A stretch of 64,000 nt of DNA from Methylaequor sp002691245 (lineage in GTDB: Bacteria; Pseudomonadota; Alphaproteobacteria; Methylaequorales; Methylaequoraceae). The notes under the pieces are model-generated. The model had not been told where the DNA came from. It was given only the letters and a program-made list of their open reading frames with translations, and ran no database searches. The stretch is from assembly GCA_002691245.1 (NCBI GenBank), contig NZHH01000056.1, positions 62,001 to 126,000 on the forward strand. Direction: 5' to 3'. A program made the translations under genes and the position numbers. Below are positions 18,669 through 29,553 of this stretch, piece by piece (the stretch's first letter is position 1; each line of letters opens with the position of its first letter).

Positions 18669-19262
18669 ATGTTGTTCTCAAAAAGACTTATTCTATTAAT
18701 TTTACTATTTATCCCATTCAATTCTTATTCAAATGAAAATATAGAGCAAAGTAAATATTTTGTGGAAAACCTGGGAAAACAGGTTGTAGAAAAAGTTTCA
18801 AACCTGAATTTAACTGAAAATGAGAGATACGTGAACTTTAGAGATCTTTATTTAAATTCATTCGATAATTATTACATATCTCGCTTCGTGCTAGGAAGAT
18901 ATTGGAAAAGGCTGGATATGGATATGAGAAAGCAATTCGTTAAAAGTTTTAACAACTATATAGTGGCAACTTATGCTCCGAAATTTAAAGGTTGGGAAGG
19001 AACATTTAAAGCAGTAGATTCGCTCATAGAAAACAATTATTATAATGTAAAAATGAATGTTCTTAATGAAGATGGGCCAACACTCAAGCTGATATGGAAA
19101 ATTTATCTAGACAAAAATGAAAACTTTAAAATTTTAGATGTCAATATAGACGGCGTAAGTATGCTAGTTACTCAAAGAGCTGAATTTATGTCAGTAATTA
19201 AAAATAATCCTAGGGGAGTAATTGGTCTAATTGAAGCAATGGATGCAAAAATATCAGGTTAA
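18669..19262 (+). CDS. mlaC: MlaC/Ttg2D-type periplasmic phospholipid-binding protein
   Basis: MlaC shuttles phospholipid through the periplasm between MlaA and the inner-membrane MlaFEDB transporter. The product (about 197 residues) has a signal peptide ending near FNSYS. It also has MlaC-family features: FRDLYLNSFDNYYISRFVLG, RKQFVKSFNNYIVATY and the NIDGVSMLVTQRAEF segment close to the C-terminus. Two starts are possible: ATG 18669 (chosen) or GTG 18660, which overlaps the mlaA stop. The mlaA-mlaC pairing supports both calls. The transporter genes mlaFED are not in this window. Confidence 0.9.
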   Translation: MLFSKRLILLILLFIPFNSYSNENIEQSKYFVENLGKQVVEKVSNLNLTENERYVNFRDLYLNSFDNYYISRFVLGRYWKRLDMDMRKQFVKSFNNYIVATYAPKFKGWEGTFKAVDSLIENNYYNVKMNVLNEDGPTLKLIWKIYLDKNENFKILDVNIDGVSMLVTQRAEFMSVIKNNPRGVIGLIEAMDAKISG

Positions 19263-19301
19263 CTCATCTATTCAAAATTCATAAATTTAATTAAAAACAA
19301 A

Positions 19302-19378
19302 TGGTAGGCCCGGAGGGACTTGAACCCCCGACAACACCGTTATGAGCGGTGCGTTCTAACCAACTGAACTACGGGCCT
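19302..19378 (-). tRNA. tRNA with CAT anticodon, probably tRNA-Ile2 (lysidine-modified)
   Basis: A 77-nt cloverleaf with encoded CCA. The acceptor stem AGGCCCG pairs perfectly with CGGGCCT, the discriminator is A, and the anticodon stem CACCG/CGGTG encloses loop CTCATAA (anticodon CAT). The T arm carries GGTTCAAGTCC. The A1-U72 pair excludes initiator tRNA. The body (AGG...CCT acceptor ends, GGTTAGAACGCACC, A73) resembles bacterial isoleucine tRNAs, which suggests Ile2 reading AUA after TilS lysidine modification of C34, and not elongator Met. The CAT identity is certain; the Ile2 choice is inference. Confidence 0.9.
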
Positions 19379-19433
19379 CCAAAGAGACTAAAATATTTAT
19401 ATAATAGTATAATTTATGTTATTACCTGACATT

Positions 19434-21377
19434 TTAATTATCAAGAAAACTTCTTAATTTTCTAGATCTACTAGGATGCTTGAGTTTTCTCAATCCCTTA
19501 GCCTCAATCTGTCTTATTCTTTCCCTAGTAACAGAAAATTGTTGTCCAACTTCTTCAAGTGTGTGATCAGTATTCATTCCTATACCAAATCTCATTCTTA
19601 AAACTCGTTCTTCTCGAGGGGTAAGTGTAGACAAAACTCCGGTGGTAGCCTCTCTCAAGTTATTTTGAATGGCAGCATCAAGAGGAAGCTTAATATTTTT
19701 ATCTTCAATAAAGTCACCTAAATGACTATCATCTTCGTCTCCTACCGGAGTTTCTAGACTGATAGGCTCTTTAGCTATTTTTAGAACTTTTCTAACTTTC
19801 TCTAATGGCATACCAAGCCTTGATGCCAATTCTTCTGGCTGTGGCTCAATTCCATTTTCATTCAAAATTTGTCTTGATACGCGAACAAGCTTACTTATTG
19901 TTTCTATCATGTGAACTGGTATTCTTATTGTTCTAGCTTGATCTGCAATTGATCTTGTGATGGCTTGTCTTATCCACCAAGTAGCATAGGTAGAGAATTT
20001 ATAACCTCTTTTATATTCAAACTTATCTACCGCCTTCATGAGTCCGATATTCCCTTCTTGAATTAAATCCAAGAATTGTAAACCTCTATTGGTATATTTT
20101 TTTGCTATTGAAATAACTAAACGTAAATTAGCCTCTATCATTTCTTTTTTCGCTCTACCTGATTCTTGTACACCCTCATTAGCTTGAGCGGATACTTCTT
20201 TGATCTCTTTTATAGTCATCATAGTTGATTTCATTATTTCTCTAAATTTTGTGACTATTTCTACTGTCAGATCTTTTTTTGCAAATGACTCCCATTTTTT
20301 GTTGTTCTTCTTAGATAAGTTTCTTAGCCAATTTTTGTACTGGCCATTTTTATTGTACTCTTTTTCAAATTCATCTGCTGAAATTTTGAGTTTTAACCCA
20401 ATCTCTCTAAGCTTTTGCTCACCAGCAAGAATTTGAAGATTGTACATTTTATGAGTTTCAATAACATCATCAATTCTATTTTGATTAATGTATATATTCA
20501 TAACTTGTTCAGAAACAGAATTTTCAGTTGATTTAATTTTTTTTTCTAACTTAATATCAATCTTTTTATTTAGTATTTTTAGATCTATATATTCTTCCTT
20601 TAACTTTCTAAACTTTTTAAATAGTTTTGAAAATTTCTCTAAATTATCTAAAATCTGCGGCTTTAAACTTTCTTCTTTTTCAAGAATAGAAAGATCAGAC
20701 AACTCATTATTATCATCAGAACTTTCTTCTGATTCAAAATCTTCTTGATCCTCTCCATTTTTTTCTTCTGAATTATTTTGCTCATCATTATTATCTTCAA
20801 ATATTTGATCATCCTTAATTGAAATGTCTTCAAATTCTTCTTGTTCGCCATTTACTGATCTAAATGTTGAATCAAGGTCTATAAAGTCTCTTATCTGTCT
20901 TTCGTTAGCGATATATGCCTCAAAATATTTTTGAATGGACATCATCGAAATAAAACTTTTAGAGAAAGCTTCGGCTGTTTTTTTCTTTCCCACCTCTATT
21001 CTCTTTGCAATTTCAATCTCACCAACTCTTGAAAGAAGTTCTACATTCCCCATCTCTTTCAAATACATCCTCACTGGATCGTCTGTTCTTCCTGTATCTT
21101 CTTCTTTTTGTGAAACCGTTACTTCAGAATCTGCCTCTTCTGAAGAACTTTCCTCATTTTCTTCATCATAAATTTGAATATTCAGACTTTCTACTTTTGA
21201 ATAAAACTCCTCTTTATCCTCAAATTTTTCGTTTTCTAATGCTTTTTCACATTCTGTTCTTTGAAGGAATCCTTTTTTTTTTCCTTTTAATATAAGCTTT
21301 TTTAAGCCTTCACTTGATTGATCAATCAAAGGTTCTTCTGAATAATCTTTTTTGGATTTAGGGTCTATCTTGGACAT
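19434..21377 (-). CDS. rpoD: RNA polymerase primary sigma factor (sigma-70)
   Basis: RpoD directs RNA polymerase to housekeeping promoters. The 647-residue protein has region 1.1, region 1.2 ([19 protein letters not shown]), and a long acidic non-conserved region (about 150-240, runs of Glu, Asp and Asn). Next comes region 2 ([18 protein letters not shown], then [17 protein letters not shown]), region 3, and region 4 with [14 protein letters not shown] and the helix-turn-helix [17 protein letters not shown]. It follows dnaG and yqeY on the same strand, the classical macromolecular synthesis arrangement. The 43-base gap to dnaG may hold its own promoter. Confidence 0.96.
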   Translation of the reverse strand: MSKIDPKSKKDYSEEPLIDQSSEGLKKLILKGKKKGFLQRTECEKALENEKFEDKEEFYSKVESLNIQIYDEENEESSSEEADSEVTVSQKEEDTGRTDDPVRMYLKEMGNVELLSRVGEIEIAKRIEVGKKKTAEAFSKSFISMMSIQKYFEAYIANERQIRDFIDLDSTFRSVNGEQEEFEDISIKDDQIFEDNNDEQNNSEEKNGEDQEDFESEESSDDNNELSDLSILEKEESLKPQILDNLEKFSKLFKKFRKLKEEYIDLKILNKKIDIKLEKKIKSTENSVSEQVMNIYINQNRIDDVIETHKMYNLQILAGEQKLREIGLKLKISADEFEKEYNKNGQYKNWLRNLSKKNNKKWESFAKKDLTVEIVTKFREIMKSTMMTIKEIKEVSAQANEGVQESGRAKKEMIEANLRLVISIAKKYTNRGLQFLDLIQEGNIGLMKAVDKFEYKRGYKFSTYATWWIRQAITRSIADQARTIRIPVHMIETISKLVRVSRQILNENGIEPQPEELASRLGMPLEKVRKVLKIAKEPISLETPVGDEDDSHLGDFIEDKNIKLPLDAAIQNNLREATTGVLSTLTPREERVLRMRFGIGMNTDHTLEEVGQQFSVTRERIRQIEAKGLRKLKHPSRSRKLRSFLDN

Positions 21378-21420
21378 TTTCCATACTTTCTACTACTAAT
21401 ACATGAACTTCCGATGAATA

Positions 21421-23181
21421 TTATTCAATATCTTTATTTTGGATAACCCTAATCTCTTCAGAAATTCTAGTATATTTTTTTAAAAGATTTTCAGAAATTA
21501 AAGAGTTTTTTTCTTCAACTATTTCTTTTTGTATAAGTTCTCTCTCATTTATTAAAACTGGTAGTCTTAAATTATTAAGGATTTGTTTAAAAAATATTTT
21601 TTTTTCATCCCCGACTAAAGAATCTAAATGTGTTCTTTTTAGATCTAAAATTTCTTGGTAAAATTTGAAATTTGTTTCCTTAAATTTTTCAATATTAAGT
21701 AGTGTAGAGTTAGGATTTTCATTAAAAGTTTTTAGTATTTTTTGCAATTCTTCTCTTAAATTTACTTCAACTAATCGTATATCAAATATTTCCTCGTGAA
21801 ATTCTGTTAGATAGTTTTTATCAAGAAGGATCATAGAAATAAAAAGTTTTTCATTGGTATTCTCAATAACATTGACAACTTTCTTCAATTTATAATTACC
21901 TGATTGTATTTTATTAATATTCCAAATGTAACTATCCTTTTTTGCTTTCAAAAATTTAAAATATTCGGATGATACATTTCTATCTTCAATTTTATCTATA
22001 ATATTCTTAATTTTTTCGTCAATGATAGCCAAGAACTCAGGCGTGTCAGTTTTTATAGATTCTTTAACAATTTCCCAAATTAAATTTGATAAATCAATTG
22101 ATTGATTTCTTAAATTTAAAAAATCTATTTTAGTTTTATTCTCCAAAAACAAATCAGGGTCAGCATTCTCAGGAATTGTAATAAATTTTATCGACTTTCC
22201 TGGTTTTAAGAATTTCAAAATCTTCACGGCAATTTTCTTTGAAGCACTGATTCCAGCATCATCCCCATCAAAACAAATGAATGGAACTTCAGAATAATTC
22301 CACATTTTTCTAAGTTGTATCTCGGATAAGGTAGTACCTAATGGTGAAACAGCATTTTTTATCCCATACGAATAAAGCTTGATAACATCCATGTAGCCTT
22401 CCACCAAAAACAGTTGTTTTTCTTTTCTAATAAATTCTAAATTTTGTTGTAATCCAAAAAGTATCTGACTTTTTTTAAAAACCAAACTCTCCTGTGAATT
22501 GATATATTTAATTTTTGACTCAATCAAGCTTCGTCCTCCGAAACCAACTAAATTATTCGAGAAATCAAAAATTGGAAAAGTTATTCTTTTTCTGAACCTT
22601 CCAAAAAATTCATTATTTTTATTTTTAATTAATAAGTCTGTTTTTTTTATGTCCTCTGGTTCAAAACCCTTTTCTTTTAAATAATTGATTAATAATCTTT
22701 CTTCAGGACAAAATCCGATATTAAAAGTTTTAATTTCATCATTTTTTAACCCTCTTGATCTTAAATAGTTTAAAGCTTCAGATGAGTCTTGGAGATTTGA
22801 TTGAAAAAAATTATTAGCTTTTTTTAAAATCTCCAGAATTATTTTCTCGTGCGTGGTAACTTTTCTTGTTTTTTTGTCAACAATAAAAGAAATCCCAGCA
22901 TACTTTGAGACATAATCAACTGCTTCAAGAAAAGTAAAGTTCTTGTATTTTGTTGTAAAGTTTAAAATATTTCCACCTGCTTTACAGCCAAAGCAATAGA
23001 ATAATGACTTTTCATTATTTACATTAAATGAAGGAGTTTTTTCGTTATGGAAAGGACATCTTCCAACAAAAGAATTACCCTTTTCAACTAAATCAACATA
23101 CTGACCAATAAAATCAGATAACCTTACTTTCATGTTTACTTCATTAAGAAAGTTATTAATTGAAGATTTTTGATCAATCAT
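21421..23181 (-). CDS. dnaG: DNA primase
   Basis: DnaG makes RNA primers at the replication fork. The 586-residue protein has the N-terminal zinc ribbon (CPFHNEKTPSF with CFGCKAGGN, about 42-71), the catalytic core with SRGLKNDEIKTFNIGF, and the TOPRIM motifs LVEGYMDVI and FDGDDAGISASKK. A divergent C-terminal DnaB-interaction region follows. Its ATG overlaps the stop of yqeY by 4 bases (ATGA type), indicating coupled translation. Confidence 0.95.
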   Translation of the reverse strand: MIDQKSSINNFLNEVNMKVRLSDFIGQYVDLVEKGNSFVGRCPFHNEKTPSFNVNNEKSLFYCFGCKAGGNILNFTTKYKNFTFLEAVDYVSKYAGISFIVDKKTRKVTTHEKIILEILKKANNFFQSNLQDSSEALNYLRSRGLKNDEIKTFNIGFCPEERLLINYLKEKGFEPEDIKKTDLLIKNKNNEFFGRFRKRITFPIFDFSNNLVGFGGRSLIESKIKYINSQESLVFKKSQILFGLQQNLEFIRKEKQLFLVEGYMDVIKLYSYGIKNAVSPLGTTLSEIQLRKMWNYSEVPFICFDGDDAGISASKKIAVKILKFLKPGKSIKFITIPENADPDLFLENKTKIDFLNLRNQSIDLSNLIWEIVKESIKTDTPEFLAIIDEKIKNIIDKIEDRNVSSEYFKFLKAKKDSYIWNINKIQSGNYKLKKVVNVIENTNEKLFISMILLDKNYLTEFHEEIFDIRLVEVNLREELQKILKTFNENPNSTLLNIEKFKETNFKFYQEILDLKRTHLDSLVGDEKKIFFKQILNNLRLPVLINERELIQKEIVEEKNSLISENLLKKYTRISEEIRVIQNKDIE

Positions 23182-23639
23182 TGAAGATTTTTTTTTGCCT
23201 TTTCTGCCACCTCTTGCATATCTAATTGACCAGGATACTTGTTTTTCAGAAAACTAATTAATTTTCCCAAATCCTTTATTGATCTACAATCTAATTCTTT
23301 TATAGATTCGACTAAAATATCATTAAGTTCGTCTGAGTTGATTTGATGCGGTAAAAAGGAGTTGATAATTTCAATTTCTTTTTCTTCTCGTTTCTTTAAA
23401 TCCTCTCTACCAGCCTTTGAATAAATCTTCACACTCTCTTTTCTTTGTTTGATCATGTTTAAAAGTAAATTTAAAATGTCTTCATCCGAGATAACTTCCC
23501 CCTGTTTTTTTGTTCTGAGTTGAATATCATGATCTTTTATTGCAGCCAGGATCAACCTTACCGTTGAGGTAGCTATTTCTTCTCTATTTTTTAAATTTGT
23601 ATCAAGACTCAATTTAATTTTGTCTCTTAAAGATGTCAT
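23178..23639 (-). CDS. yqeY: GatB/YqeY domain-containing protein
   Basis: A 153-residue YqeY-family protein, related to the tail domain of the GatB amidotransferase subunit that recognises tRNA. The cellular role of stand-alone YqeY is not well defined. Seen are RLILAAIKDHDI, the conserved MIKQRKESVKIYSKAGREDL and EIINSFLPHQ. The C-terminal half contains KYPGQLDMQEVAEKAK. It is the first gene of yqeY-dnaG-rpoD, a common alphaproteobacterial order, and is divergent from carA across 92 bases. Confidence 0.9.
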   Translation of the reverse strand: MTSLRDKIKLSLDTNLKNREEIATSTVRLILAAIKDHDIQLRTKKQGEVISDEDILNLLLNMIKQRKESVKIYSKAGREDLKKREEKEIEIINSFLPHQINSDELNDILVESIKELDCRSIKDLGKLISFLKNKYPGQLDMQEVAEKAKKNLQ

Positions 23640-23694
23640 TTGATGGAACTCACTTATAAAAAAACGTTAAAATATAATATTTACTATCTAATTG

Positions 23695-23722
23695 TTGGAA
23701 TTTAGTAATATCAAAGTATATT
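23695..23722 (+). promoter_or_regulatory. possible sigma-70 promoter of carA
   Basis: TTGGAA (23695-23700) and TATATT (23717-23722) are separated by 16 bases. This would start transcription near 23729, giving an almost leaderless carA mRNA (ATG at 23732). The -35 matches the E. coli consensus at 4 of 6 and the -10 at 5 of 6. AT-rich context makes chance matches likely. Confidence 0.35.
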
Positions 23723-23731
23723 ATTGAACAA

Positions 23732-24880
23732 ATGAAAAATAGTGTCAAAAGAAATGGAAAAAATTGTTTATTACTATTTGATAATGGAAATTATACTTTA
23801 GGAAAAGGGGCAGGACTCTTTGGCAATTATATTGGAGAAATTTGCTTCAACACCTCAATAACAGGTTATCAAGAAATTTTGACTGATCCTTCGTATTATA
23901 ATCAAATAATTAACTTCACATTTCCCCACGTTGGAATAGTTGGAACAAATTTTGAAGATTATGAAAGTGATAAAATATATGCATCAGGCTGCATTATTAA
24001 CAATGATTTAAGTGAGGCTTCAAACTACAGATCAAAAATAAATCTAAATTCCTGGTTAAAAAGTAAAAAGATTGGGTGTATTACAGGTTTAGATACAAGG
24101 GTCTTAACTAAGCAAATAAGACGTTCAGGTGTTTCAAAAGCATTGATTCATTATCCTAAAAAAGGTGTTTTTGACTCACTAAAAAAATTAAAATTATTGC
24201 TTAACAGTTTTCCTGAAATGAATGGCACTGATCTGGCCTCCAAGGTGACAACCCAAAACGTTTATGTATGGAAAAAGAAACAAAAACATGATTTTAAAGG
24301 GAAAGGGCAAAAGAGAAAATTTATTGCTGTTATAGATTTTGGAATAAAAAACAATATATTAAACATTCTCAGCTCTTTTAAGTATGATGTTATTGTCTTT
24401 CCAATTAGTTATCCAATTAAGGAAATACTTTCCATGAAACCTGAAGGTATTTTCCTGTCGAACGGGCCTGGCGATCCAAAGGCTACATTTAGAAAATATC
24501 AAAAAAATTTTAATTTAATTAAAACTTTTTCTAAACCAGTTTTCGGCATTTGTTTAGGTCATCAGATCCTATCATTAATATTTAATGCACAAACAGAAAA
24601 AATGCATCACGGACATAGAGGAGCAAATCATCCTATAAAAAATGAAAAAACAAAAAAAGTTGAGATAACCGTTCAAAATCATGGTTTTGTTGTATCAAAA
24701 AAGAAATTTCCAAAAACACTTAAAGTCACACATTCATCTCTATTCGATAAGACTATCGCAGGTATAGAAGTTAGAAATAAACCCTTCTTCTCAGTTCAAT
24801 ATCATCCAGAATCATCACCAGGCCCTCAAGATAGCAGATATCTATTTGATCAATTTTTTAATTTAATGAATAATGCCTAA
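23732..24880 (+). CDS. carA: carbamoyl-phosphate synthase small subunit
   Basis: CarA is the glutaminase subunit that supplies ammonia to CarB for carbamoyl phosphate, a precursor of pyrimidines and arginine. The 382-residue protein has the N-terminal small-subunit domain ([21 protein letters not shown]). It also has the class I amidotransferase triad: nucleophile Cys in FGICLGHQ, and His and Glu in [12 protein letters not shown]. The oxyanion segment SNGPGDP is present. It overlaps carB by 8 bases. Confidence 0.96.
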   Translation: MKNSVKRNGKNCLLLFDNGNYTLGKGAGLFGNYIGEICFNTSITGYQEILTDPSYYNQIINFTFPHVGIVGTNFEDYESDKIYASGCIINNDLSEASNYRSKINLNSWLKSKKIGCITGLDTRVLTKQIRRSGVSKALIHYPKKGVFDSLKKLKLLLNSFPEMNGTDLASKVTTQNVYVWKKKQKHDFKGKGQKRKFIAVIDFGIKNNILNILSSFKYDVIVFPISYPIKEILSMKPEGIFLSNGPGDPKATFRKYQKNFNLIKTFSKPVFGICLGHQILSLIFNAQTEKMHHGHRGANHPIKNEKTKKVEITVQNHGFVVSKKKFPKTLKVTHSSLFDKTIAGIEVRNKPFFSVQYHPESSPGPQDSRYLFDQFFNLMNNA

Positions 24881-27800
24881 AAGAAAAGATATCAAAAAAA
24901 TTCTTATAATTGGTGCAGGTCCTATAGTTATTGGTCAAGCATGTGAATTTGACTATTCAGGAGCTCAGGCATGCAAAGCACTCAAAGAGGAGGGATTTAA
25001 TATAGTTTTAGTTAATTCAAATCCTGCTACCATTATGACAGACCCTGATCTGGCTGACAGCACATATATAGAGCCCTTAAATATATCAATTATTGAAAAA
25101 ATAATTAAAAAAGAAAAACCTGATGCACTTCTTTCAACAATGGGTGGTCAAACTGCTCTAAACCTATCAATTGAACTTGAGAATAAAAATATTCTAAAGA
25201 AATATAACGTCAGTCTGATCGGAGCTTCAAAAAGAGTAATCCAAAAGGCAGAAGATAGAGAATTATTTAAAAAATCAATGAAAAAAATTGGTTTGGATAC
25301 CCCTAAAGGATTTGTGATAAATAATATAAATAATGGGATGAAAATTTTAAAAAAATTGTCCTTCCCTATTATTATTAGACCTTCATTTACACTTGGTGGT
25401 TCAGGGGGAGGAACTGCAAACAACAAAAAGGAATACCTTAAGATAATAGAAAAAGGGTTGAGTTTATCCCCAATAAATGAGGTGTTAGTTGAAGAATCAC
25501 TAATTGGCTGGAAAGAATATGAAATGGAAGTAATTAGGGATAACAAAGACAATTGTATAATTGTTTGCTCAATTGAAAACGTTGACCCAATGGGAATCCA
25601 TACAGGAGACTCAATAACAGTTTCTCCAGCGTTAACCTTAACTGATAAAGAATTTCAGAAAATGAGAAATGATTCTATCAAAGTCATTCGAGAAATTGGA
25701 GTTGAAACAGGGGGAGCTAACGTACAATTTGCAATTAATCCTAAAACGGGAAGAAATGTTGTAATTGAGATGAATCCGAGAGTCTCAAGATCTTCTGCCC
25801 TCGCCTCAAAGGCAACAGGCTTTCCAATTGCAAGAATTGCAGCAAAGTTAGCTGTTGGTTATTCTCTGGATGAATTAAAAAATGATATCACTAAAACAAC
25901 GCCTGCTTCTTTTGAACCCACTATTGATTATATTGTAACCAAAATTCCTAGATTTACTTTCGAAAAATTTAGCGTCACTGATGAAAAACTTGGAACCGCT
26001 ATGAAATCTATTGGAGAATGTATGGCTATTGGAAGAAATTTTAAGGAGTCATTTCAGAAAGCCCTAAGAAGTCTAGAAATTGGTTTGATAGGGTTAGATT
26101 CAAATAAATTACTACAAAAAAAGAATACAAAACAATTAATTAATTTACTAAAAGAAAATAGGCCAAATAAATTTCTTGTTTTAGCAGAATGTATTCGAAA
26201 AAAAATTAAACTCTCAAAAATTGCTGAAGCATCAAACTATGACCCTTGGTTTATTAGAGAAATATCCGAAATTATTCTAACTGAAAATTTATTGAGAAGA
26301 AAAAAAATTTCACCTGAAACTTATCTTTCTTCAAAAGAACAAGGTTTTTCAGATGAAAAAATACTGCAATTATCTAATTCATCAAAAACTCAAATTGATA
26401 GAATTAGAAAAAATCAAAATTTAAATCCAGCATTTAAAAATATTGATACCTGTTCGGGTGAATTTGAATCAAAAACTCCATATATGTATTCCTCATGGAG
26501 TTGTGCAGAACAAAATCAAATACATGAAGATGAGACAAGAGTAACTAATAAAAAAAAAGTGATTATATTAGGAGGTGGACCAAATCGAATTGGTCAAGGA
26601 ATTGAATTTGATTACTGTTGTGTTCACTCATCTTTTGCAATAAAAGAGCTAGGCATTGAATCAATAATGATAAATTGCAACCCTGAGACTGTTTCAACTG
26701 ACTACGATATCTCTGACAGATTGTACTTTGAGCCTCTGGACAGTGAGTCAGTTCTTGAAATATGTAAAGCTGAAAATATCAAAGGAAACCTTTTAGGAGT
26801 AATAGTCCAATTAGGAGGACAAACACCACTAAAATTATCTGAATATCTCTCTAAATCAGGTATAAAGATTCTTGGCACATCTTTTAAATCCATTGATTTG
26901 TGTGAAGATAGAGACAGATTCTCAAGATTAATAGATAGTTTAAGAATTCAACAACCAAAAAGTACGATTGTTTTCAATTTCAATGAAGCAAAAAGAGCAG
27001 TCAAAACCATTCAATTTCCAATTGTAATTAGACCTTCTTATGTACTTGGTGGAAGAGCAATGAAAATTATTGAAAATTACAATGAACTAGAAAAATATTT
27101 TCGTAGTAATTTTATTCTAAATAATAAGTCAATTTTAATTGATGAATTTCTTATTGGAGCAAAGGAAATTGATGTAGATGCAATTTCAGATGGAAAAGAT
27201 GTATTTATTTCAGGAATATTGGAACATATTGAAGAAGCTGGAGTTCACTCAGGTGATTCAGCATGTGCTCTTCCTCCTCAAACTTTATCAGATGGTATGA
27301 TTAGTAAAATAAAAAAATGTACTATACTTATATCAAAAAAACTTAAAATAATTGGTTTTATTAATATACAATTTGCTATTAAAGACGGAAAATTATTTGT
27401 AATTGAGGTGAACCCAAGAGCCAGTAGAACAGTACCATTTATAAGCAAGTCAAAAGGTATCCCACTAGCAAAAATAGCAACAAAAGTTATTCTTGGAAAA
27501 AAACTTAAGGATTTTGATCTTTCTAAAAATTTAGAAAAATATGTTACTGTTAAGGAATCTGTGTTTCCATTTGACAGATTTCCCGGGGAAGATGTTATCT
27601 TAGGCCCTGAAATGAAGTCAACAGGAGAGGTGATGGGGGTTGACAAAAACTTCCCAATGGCTTTCTTAAAATCACAGATGGCTGCTGGTAATAAACTTCC
27701 GCTCAAAGGATCTGTTTTCGTATCTGTCAGAGATGAAGACAAAGAAAACATTATTATGCTATGTCATATACTGGAAAAGTTAAACTTTAAAATATTTGCA

Positions 27801-28103
27801 ACAAAAGGAACCGTAAAATTTCTAAAAAGATTTTCAGTAAATGTAATATTAACAAATAAAGTTAATGAAGGTAGTCCACATATTGTTGATTTAATAGAGA
27901 AAAATAAGATTAATTTAATTATTAATACGACAAGTGGCTCAAAGTCTATTGCAGACAGTTTGTCAATAAGGAGAACAGCCCTTAGTAAAAAAATCCCGTA
28001 TTTTACAACTATTTCAGCAGCTAAAATCGCGATTTCTGGATTAAATATTATAAAGGAAAGTGAATTGAATGTTAAATCAATTCAAGATTTGTATAATCTC
28101 TAG
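24873..28103 (+). CDS. carB: carbamoyl-phosphate synthase large subunit
   Basis: CarB makes carbamoyl phosphate from bicarbonate, two ATP and ammonia from CarA. The 1076-residue protein has two homologous ATP-grasp halves: the first with [18 protein letters not shown] and [12 protein letters not shown], the second with [17 protein letters not shown] and [11 protein letters not shown]. An oligomerisation linker lies between them, and a C-terminal MGS-like allosteric domain (about 940-1076, with ATKGTVKFL) follows. Length is normal. The carA-carB-greA order is common in Alphaproteobacteria. Confidence 0.97.
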   Translation: MPKRKDIKKILIIGAGPIVIGQACEFDYSGAQACKALKEEGFNIVLVNSNPATIMTDPDLADSTYIEPLNISIIEKIIKKEKPDALLSTMGGQTALNLSIELENKNILKKYNVSLIGASKRVIQKAEDRELFKKSMKKIGLDTPKGFVINNINNGMKILKKLSFPIIIRPSFTLGGSGGGTANNKKEYLKIIEKGLSLSPINEVLVEESLIGWKEYEMEVIRDNKDNCIIVCSIENVDPMGIHTGDSITVSPALTLTDKEFQKMRNDSIKVIREIGVETGGANVQFAINPKTGRNVVIEMNPRVSRSSALASKATGFPIARIAAKLAVGYSLDELKNDITKTTPASFEPTIDYIVTKIPRFTFEKFSVTDEKLGTAMKSIGECMAIGRNFKESFQKALRSLEIGLIGLDSNKLLQKKNTKQLINLLKENRPNKFLVLAECIRKKIKLSKIAEASNYDPWFIREISEIILTENLLRRKKISPETYLSSKEQGFSDEKILQLSNSSKTQIDRIRKNQNLNPAFKNIDTCSGEFESKTPYMYSSWSCAEQNQIHEDETRVTNKKKVIILGGGPNRIGQGIEFDYCCVHSSFAIKELGIESIMINCNPETVSTDYDISDRLYFEPLDSESVLEICKAENIKGNLLGVIVQLGGQTPLKLSEYLSKSGIKILGTSFKSIDLCEDRDRFSRLIDSLRIQQPKSTIVFNFNEAKRAVKTIQFPIVIRPSYVLGGRAMKIIENYNELEKYFRSNFILNNKSILIDEFLIGAKEIDVDAISDGKDVFISGILEHIEEAGVHSGDSACALPPQTLSDGMISKIKKCTILISKKLKIIGFINIQFAIKDGKLFVIEVNPRASRTVPFISKSKGIPLAKIATKVILGKKLKDFDLSKNLEKYVTVKESVFPFDRFPGEDVILGPEMKSTGEVMGVDKNFPMAFLKSQMAAGNKLPLKGSVFVSVRDEDKENIIMLCHILEKLNFKIFATKGTVKFLKRFSVNVILTNKVNEGSPHIVDLIEKNKINLIINTTSGSKSIADSLSIRRTALSKKIPYFTTISAAKIAISGLNIIKESELNVKSIQDLYNL

Positions 28104-28134
28104 AATTTTTTGTATTTGAATATAATATTATATT

Positions 28135-28611
28135 ATGAATGAAAAGTTTCCCATGACGGCTGAAGGTCTTAAAATGCTGAGAAAAGAATTGGAAAATCTC
28201 AAAAATGTAGAAAGACCTGAAATTATTAAGGCAATTGCAGAGGCTCGTGATCACGGTGATTTATCTGAAAATGCTGAATATCACGCCGCCAGAGAAAAAC
28301 AGAGTTTTATAGAAGGAAGAATTGTTGAGCTAGAAAACAAAATAACTAGAGCTGAAGTCATAGACCCTAAGAAGTTAGATGACTCTAAAGTAACTTTTGG
28401 AGCGACCGTTGTTGTAACTGATTTAACCTCAAATTCTAAAAAAACTTATAAAATTGTTGGAACAGACGAAGCTGACATTGAAAAAAATCTTATTTCAGTT
28501 TCAGCTCCACTTTGTAAAGCTATGATAAATAAAAAAGTTAATGATGTTTTTGAAGTTCATACACCAAACGGTTTAAAGGAATACCAAATCAATTCAATAA
28601 ATTTTATATAA
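28135..28611 (+). CDS. greA: transcription elongation factor GreA
   Basis: GreA enters the RNA polymerase secondary channel and stimulates cleavage of backtracked RNA. The 158-residue product has the N-terminal coiled coil with the acidic tip [16 protein letters not shown] (about 41-56), which carries the catalytic Asp and Glu. The C-terminal FKBP-like domain contains [18 protein letters not shown]. It starts 31 bases after carB. trxB begins directly at the next base after its stop. Confidence 0.95.
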   Translation: MNEKFPMTAEGLKMLRKELENLKNVERPEIIKAIAEARDHGDLSENAEYHAAREKQSFIEGRIVELENKITRAEVIDPKKLDDSKVTFGATVVVTDLTSNSKKTYKIVGTDEADIEKNLISVSAPLCKAMINKKVNDVFEVHTPNGLKEYQINSINFI

Positions 28612-29553
28612 ATGCCTAATAAGGAAAAAATATTAATTATTGGCTCTGGGCCTGCAGGCTATACAGCAGCAATATATGCTGCTAGAGCAGGTCTCGCTCC
28701 ATTATTAATATCAGGTTTAGAACCAGGAGGACAATTAACAATTACAACAGAGGTAGAAAACTTTCCAGGTTTCGAAAATCCTATTCAAGGGCCGTGGTTG
28801 ATGGAACAGATGAAAAAACAAGCTGAAACATATGGAACCAGAATTTTAAATGATTACGTTAAAAGTGTAGATTTTCAAGCTAAAACACATAAGATCCTCA
28901 CAGAAAAAAGTGAATTTGAATCGCATACAGTGGTCATAGCTACGGGTGCGAAGGCTAAATGGCTAGGCGTTGATGGTGAGGAAAAATACAGGGGGTTTGG
29001 TGTATCTGCATGTGCGACTTGTGATGGTTTTTTTTTTAAAAATAAGATTGTGGCTGTTGCTGGTGGAGGAAATACTGCTGTCGAAGAAGCTTTATTCTTA
29101 TCAAATCTTTGTAGCAAGGTTATCTTAATACACAGAAGAGATAATTTGCGAGCCGAAAAAATTCTTCAAAAAAGACTTTTTGAAAAAGATAACATTGAAT
29201 TTCTCTGGGATTCTAATGTAAAAAAAATACAAGGAGATATAGATAAGAAAATTCTCACATCCTTATTGGTTGAAAATAAGAAAAACAGTGAAGTTAAAGA
29301 AATTAAAATTGATGGTTTCTTCGTTGCAATTGGTCATAGCCCAACAACTGACATCTTTAAAAAAGAGTTAGAAATGGATTCTGATGGTTATATTATTACA
29401 AAGGCAGATTCAACAAAAACTAGTATTGATGGTGTCTTTGCTGCCGGTGATGTAACAGATAGAATATTCAGACAAGCTGTTACTGCAGCTGGAATGGGAT
29501 GTATGAGTGCACTTGAAGCAGAAAACTTTTTAACAAAAAATAAAATTATCTAA
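28612..29553 (+). CDS. trxB: thioredoxin reductase
   Basis: TrxB is an FAD enzyme that passes electrons from NADPH to thioredoxin in the cytoplasm. The 313-residue protein has the FAD motif GSGPAGYTAAIYAARAG, the redox disulfide CATCDG (about 136-141), the NADPH motif GGGNTAVEEALFL, and the second FAD motif GVFAAGDVTD. The ATG follows the greA stop with no gap. Its stop overlaps that of the convergent reductase gene by 4 bases (CTAA). Confidence 0.95.
   Translation: MPNKEKILIIGSGPAGYTAAIYAARAGLAPLLISGLEPGGQLTITTEVENFPGFENPIQGPWLMEQMKKQAETYGTRILNDYVKSVDFQAKTHKILTEKSEFESHTVVIATGAKAKWLGVDGEEKYRGFGVSACATCDGFFFKNKIVAVAGGGNTAVEEALFLSNLCSKVILIHRRDNLRAEKILQKRLFEKDNIEFLWDSNVKKIQGDIDKKILTSLLVENKKNSEVKEIKIDGFFVAIGHSPTTDIFKKELEMDSDGYIITKADSTKTSIDGVFAAGDVTDRIFRQAVTAAGMGCMSALEAENFLTKNKII

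Noticed and set aside
19302..19378. Initiator tRNA-fMet because of the CAT anticodon
   Set aside because: The first acceptor pair is A-U, not the unpaired C1-A72 type of initiators, and the anticodon stem lacks the three consecutive G-C pairs expected of an initiator.
25148..25552. 134-codon open frame on the minus strand inside carB
   Set aside because: It lies wholly within a strongly conserved gene on the other strand, has no recognisable domain, and long antisense frames are common opposite ATP-grasp genes.
27278..27751. 157-codon open frame on the minus strand inside carB
   Set aside because: Shadow of the carB second ATP-grasp half and MGS domain; no motif or start-site support.
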